64,000 nucleotides of DNA. It comes from Nectonema munidae (taxonomy: Eukaryota > Nematomorpha > Nectonematoida > Nectonematidae). The translations under genes were made by a program, and so were the position numbers. Position 1 is the first letter of the stretch. Each line of letters begins with the position of its first letter. This document shows, piece after piece, positions 25,101 through 31,100 of the stretch. Under the pieces are notes generated by a model, which was not told where the DNA came from, did not search any database, and saw only the letters and a list, made by a program, of their open reading frames with translations. Location: contig JAUIRK010000641.1 of the NCBI GenBank assembly GCA_030549495.1, positions 186,001 through 250,000 on the forward strand. Direction: 5' to 3'.

Positions 25101-28100
25101 AAACAATCCATAAATCATTATCCGCCAGCTATTTCAAATCCTTAGAAACTATGAAAAAAGAGAAACGCTTTGGAATTAAAAATGAAAGAAAATTGTCAAT
25201 CATACAATTAATAAAAACCTTTTTGGCTCATTATATTTGCAAAAGCACACAAGTGAAAGTTATCATGTTCATCATGTTTATTTGATGATTTATATCCTCA
25301 GAACACGTGGTTCTCAATCTTTTTTAACAAAGGGTCAAATTATGAAGCAAATAATTTTGTCATCATCTTTGCTAATAATAATAATTATATTAAAAGCTAT
25401 TATCTTATCTTTACTTTGTATTTTTAAAATAAACTTAAAAAATAATTCTTTATTATACATTGTGTGAAATTTTTTTCATTTAATAAACTAATTTCAAAGC
25501 AAGAACATTTTTTATGAGTTTTTATCTTGATATTATATACAAAATGAGATTTAGATAAAATAAACTGAGGTATTCAATCCAACATTGTTTGAATTGTGGT
25601 CATCGTGATAAGCAAGTTGAATATAAAATGTTGGGAAAAAATAATAATTAGGATTACCTTAGTTTGATATTTAAATGTTCTTAATAATTTTTCACAAAAT
25701 TCATCTTTAAAGCACGGAGTGTATATGAAGGTTTTAACCATTTCAACAAAATTCATTTCATTATTATTGATATTTTCGAAGAGAGATTTCCTTTTATTTG
25801 AAAGAGTTAAATTAAATTTATAGTGACATAAATTCCAATCCAATTTTTTAAGCCAATGATCCTCCTTAAAACTTTAAAAAAATATTTTTATAATAGTAAA
25901 TTTATTAGAGCAATACTTTTCATTTTTGAGTGATGATAGGGCATATTCTGTTAAATTAAATAAAGATATTTTCAAATCGAGACAGTTGTTCATATATTCC
26001 AAGTCCGTTTTATCAATAAACAATTTCCACTTATCATTAGTAGGTAGATATGGTTTACTCATTTCCAACATTGCTGCAAACGTAACTCTGTTTGGAAACC
26101 GAGTTAAAAAGATTTGAAAAAGTTTAGAAAAAATTTTATGACTGATTGTTGCAATTTCAGAAGAAGCATTGAGTATACTTGAGTAATTTTTGATAACTTC
26201 GCTCATAAACATCAAGTTCTTTGGCGAGTGCCTTCATAAAGATAGAAATAAAAAAATAAAAGAAACCAGAATTATTAAACTTACGAAAATAAGCATGGTG
26301 TACTTAACGATTGCGGATTAGGATCGTCGCTATAGAACTTGTAAATTTGATCTAAACCGTATAAAGAGCCACTATTCTGCCAATTTGAATCTTTTTTTTC
26401 GTTCACATTTTCGGCGAGTTTGCGGTAGCCATTGGACAAACCAGAACAACACATATGCAAAGAGGCGATATCAAGGTATCTAATGTTATTCTCTTAAATT
26501 AGATAAAGTTTACTAAGGTGAAGTTGAGTATTTTCATTGAAAAGACATATTACGTTATTCTCTTGAACAAGGAAGAGTTCATTTGAACTCAAAAAATTAA
26601 AAGGTGAAGCCAGTACCTAATCAGTTTTATTGAAAGAGCAGGCCGAATTAAAGGTCCAAAAATGCCAGCCAAGAAGTGAAAATAAAATAATCAAAGTGGT
26701 ATTTTAAATTTATTATTTTTGAATATATATAATAAGAAATAATGAATGTGAAATGACAAACAGGCTTTACAGTGGTTAAAAAAAAGAACATCCAAAAAAG
26801 ATTAAAAGTTCATATTGTGGGTTCTTACTTTTGGTTTAATTATCGTAGATGGAATTTTTTGGGTGAAACTTCTGTGGCTGGAATTTGCTTAGCTTCAATT
26901 TTATTGACTGGTGAGTTTTGAAGCGATAAGAACAACGATGATTGAAAAATAAAATTAGGCGTTTAATATGTGTATGGTAACAGGGTAGTGCACATCTTTG
27001 ACATTTGAGTGAGAGATTAAAAAATATGAAAATATTCAGAAGTTGTTGTTGTTGTTCTTGTCTAGTCACAGTGGTCCTTCGTAGAGGGCTCCAGACAGTC
27101 TTTGTACCATCTCAGCAGTCTCCAGCAACCAGATTATGGGAGGAATTAGAAAGAGAGCTAGAGCAACCCCGCACTGTGCAGAAATTTCGCAACATTAACA
27201 GGGTGCGTCCAGAGGTCTTGTATTAAGAGATGTGGTGATATCTTCTGTGGAATTGTAGTAGTGGGCAATTGAGTAGAATGTGTGAGGTGTCTGCGGATTG
27301 TTCCTTGCATAAGGGGCAGGTGTCATCGCTGGCTTGTCCTATACGGAGTTTGTAAGCGGGAATTATCGGGTGGTGTCCGCAACGAAGAAGAGCTAGTTGA
27401 ACTCGGTCCTTTCTTGAGAGCGCTGATTCTTCAGAATCAATAGGAAGAGGGCGTTCGCGTTGTATTGAGTTGGCTTGTAGTGTGCTTAAGGCTTGGGCTG
27501 TGAAGGTAGTGTGGATGTGGGTTTTGAGAGATTCTTGTGAAGGTGACGGCGGTAGCGAGAGGAATAAGGAATGATACTAGATGGTGTATTGAAAACGTAT
27601 CTGCATGTTTTTGGTGGATGTTGCATAAAGTTTAGGTGATGTTGTGGGTTCATGGATGATGTGTGCCCCTCATGTTAATGTGTGATTCTTGAGCTGCCTG
27701 CTCCGCTTAGTGATGACCTATAATCCAAGATCCATGGTATCCCGTTAATGAAAATCCCGCTAGCGCATTTCCTGGAGAAGTCTCCCAGAGAGATGCCCGG
27801 AGACCCGGACAACCGTCCAGCCGGGCCGGCAAACGTCGATCCCTTCACCTATGAAGACGAACATCACTACAACATCTATTTGCAACAATATGAATAAGAG
27901 CTGCTCAGATAAAAGCCTCAGCATGACCTAGAGGTAGCTGCACAAGAAGCCGACGCCAAGCGACAAGAGCCCGAGGACATCCTGGCGCTCTATACGACGA
28001 ACTGGAAAGAGCGCACCCTGGCGGATTGTTGACGATTATTTGCGCAGATACTCTCACCAGATGATAAGCCTCTATCGCCAGACTCCGGCATAGAGAAAGT

Positions 28101-31100
28101 GGGATTTCCAACAGACGAACCATCAAGCTCGAACGAGCCCATCGAAGAGAAAGACTACAAGATTACTCTCTTTCCAAAAGATATAGAGTTTCCAGAAGAA
28201 TCATATCTCCGTGATCAGCAAGAAGTTCATGTTCAACCGTTTGCCCATGGGGTAAATTTTCCACCCGCCGTACTTCAACTAACACTGGCAACGCTAAAAC
28301 GGGATTTTTAGCACGATACCCAAATGCCAGGATAAAGATAATCTTATATATAGATGATTGGCTGCTGCTATTTAGATCAGAAAGAGCCGCACAAATCTAC
28401 ACCCACACATTCGTCAAATTTATAGAACTGTACAACAAAATCAACCAAATAAAAGCAATGCTCAATCCCGCGGTGAAGATCTACTCCCTAAAAGTTTGGA
28501 TCGACCTATGCAACAGAGAACTAGCCATCGACCTAAAAAGAACAACAGATCTAAAGACAGCGTTTTTAACTATCCTACTAGCAGACCTCAGCCACGATGT
28601 TCTGGACCAAAGATGGTTGTAAAGAATGCTCGGCATTGTGACGTACTACATCGGCACTCTCTCCAGCACACCTAGGCTCACGAGCACGCTTTTCAAGATA
28701 ATCACTACGGAACAACACCAAGAAAGTGATGTCAACTCCAAAGTCACATGGCACCATACCAGAAAGGTAGTCGACAGACTAGTGCCGACGATAACCATGT
28801 CTCGCGATGCCATATACTAATCCGACGCACAACTATCTAGCTTAACTTTCAAAAAACCCCATGACATCACGTTCTTTGAAAAATTGGCGCTAACAATCAT
28901 CATCATCGCAACAAACGGCAATGAAACCTTTCTCTACGACTCACAGGTAGCAATTGCAGCCCTCAAGAACAGAGAATCAAAGGATAAGCATGTGGGCATC
29001 ATCAGAATGAGCATAGAATGATCAATACAAGCAAGGAGCCACATCCTATACATCCCGTCAAACTACAACGCAGCGGATGAACCTTCAAGAAGCTCAAAGA
29101 TCCTGGAAGATCACGTTCCCAAACGGAACGAAGATCGGCATCTTTTTACCTTACTCGCTCCTCACGTTAACGATGCTCTCAAAATAAAGTGTTATAAATT
29201 AATATTATAGAAAACAAAAATGCAAATGCAGTGCAATCTATATATAAATTTAAACATAAGATTTTCTTGTCAGACCTCGTTTATCCGAAAATGAATTATC
29301 CGGAAACCTCGCTAACCGACACACTACTGACCGTAACTTATTTTTTCAATGTTTTTCCAACACACATAGTGCTTCATACCAAGCTAATTTCATTTAAAGA
29401 TGCTTGTAGAGTTTGTTAATCCGACACAAAATAAACTCGCTTGTTAAAATTTCATTCTTCATAGCACATTTTTAAGATTGACTTTGCGGCAGTACTTCCT
29501 TTACAAAGGGAGTGAAATATTTGCAATATGTTTGTTGATGGATCTTAGTTTATACCTAAAGATAATGCATTGACAACGCACTAGTTTCTTTACTTTTTCC
29601 ATCTCTTTGGTGTAGGATAGAAGTTGAAGCAATCATTTGTGAATAATTTTTTTATATTAACCCATTAAGTCCCAATGTTCCCATTTGGGAACATAAGTAA
29701 TTTCATCTTCGTCTGCTTTTTTCAATGACTTTGAATATAAATTGTCTGCGTTTTTTTAAATATCGTCTGATTTCTATGGTACTTAATGGGTTAAGCATAC
29801 TTCATTTAATAAATAAGATTCTATTTTGGATAAGCTTTATATATTTCATACACTGGTAATCCGAACGACTAGAATATGTGTGAAACCAAATGTGTCGGAT
29901 AGACGAGGTCATCAACATTTAAAAATTTATTTCTGGGGCGTTTATAGTAAAATAAGCTTTTATGAGGAGTCGAAGATAAATAAAATTTAGGGGTATGAGT
30001 ATTTCAAATAATTGAAAAAATATGTTTATTCTTGTAGGTATAAGGAGTGCCTCTTCTTTATGATGACTAATGATGGAGGTGCCCCCCCCCACTCATTCAC
30101 TGTAATTTCATCGTGGTAACTTCATCATCGCATAGTAAATTCATCGTGATTCAATACATCGTCGGTATTTTCATCGTCAAGTATTTTCATCGTGCAGTAA
30201 TTACATGGTCATACTAATTTTATGCTTGACGCTCAATGTTTTTTTGTAAATATCCCTTTATATTTTTTTTAAGTTTATTACGAACTTTTGTAAATGTTCT
30301 AATATCATAAAAAACTAATTTTTAAATATAAGGTTTTCATATTATCAGGCTATAATGACAAAATAAAACAATATCTCTTTCTGACGTAAATAGCCTTGAA
30401 ATATGTTTAAATTCCTTAATATTTAAGGAAAGTTAAAAAAAGTATTTAATTTAATTAAAAAAAAATAATATATATATCTTTGTTTTTTTAGTTTCATAAA
30501 AATCTCCTTAACCTATTTTAACCTTTGACTTTTCAGTCATTATTTGGTATATTATATCTAAAAATAATCATTTGTTTTTCAACAAAAGTTTAATAAAAAA
30601 CTTTATTTTTAGGGGAGAAAAAAATACCAATTTAGTGATATGCAATAAATTATTCCTTATTTCAAAAAGATCATTGAGATAACTAATTTATTACAAATTA
30701 GAAAAATAGAAACAATTAAAAAAAAATTATGAGCAATACCTCTAAGGTATAATAATAATCATTTAGGTCACGATTTTCAAAATCATTGACAATGCGCCGT
30801 ATTATGCGGTTAATCCATAAATCTCGCGATGATCACGATGAATTTACTATGCGATGAAATTACCACGATGAAGTTACCACGATGAAATTACCGCGATGAA
30901 ATTACCGGATACCTGATACTAGAAGACACTGCATTCTACCTTAACAATTTTTTATCCGTTCATATAGAATGCTTCCGCAAAAATTAAAGCTCTAACTTTA
31001 AATATTTTCAATTCAAACATTCCTTGTGTAGCTAAATCACAAAGACTGAAATGAAGGTACACAATAAATACAATGCATCAAATAAGAAAGTTTATATGTT

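Noticed and set aside
30090-30910. ATTTCATCG arrays considered as a CRISPR-like repeat
   Set aside because: The units lie back to back without unique spacers of constant length, occur inverted at both ends, and the DNA is from an animal.
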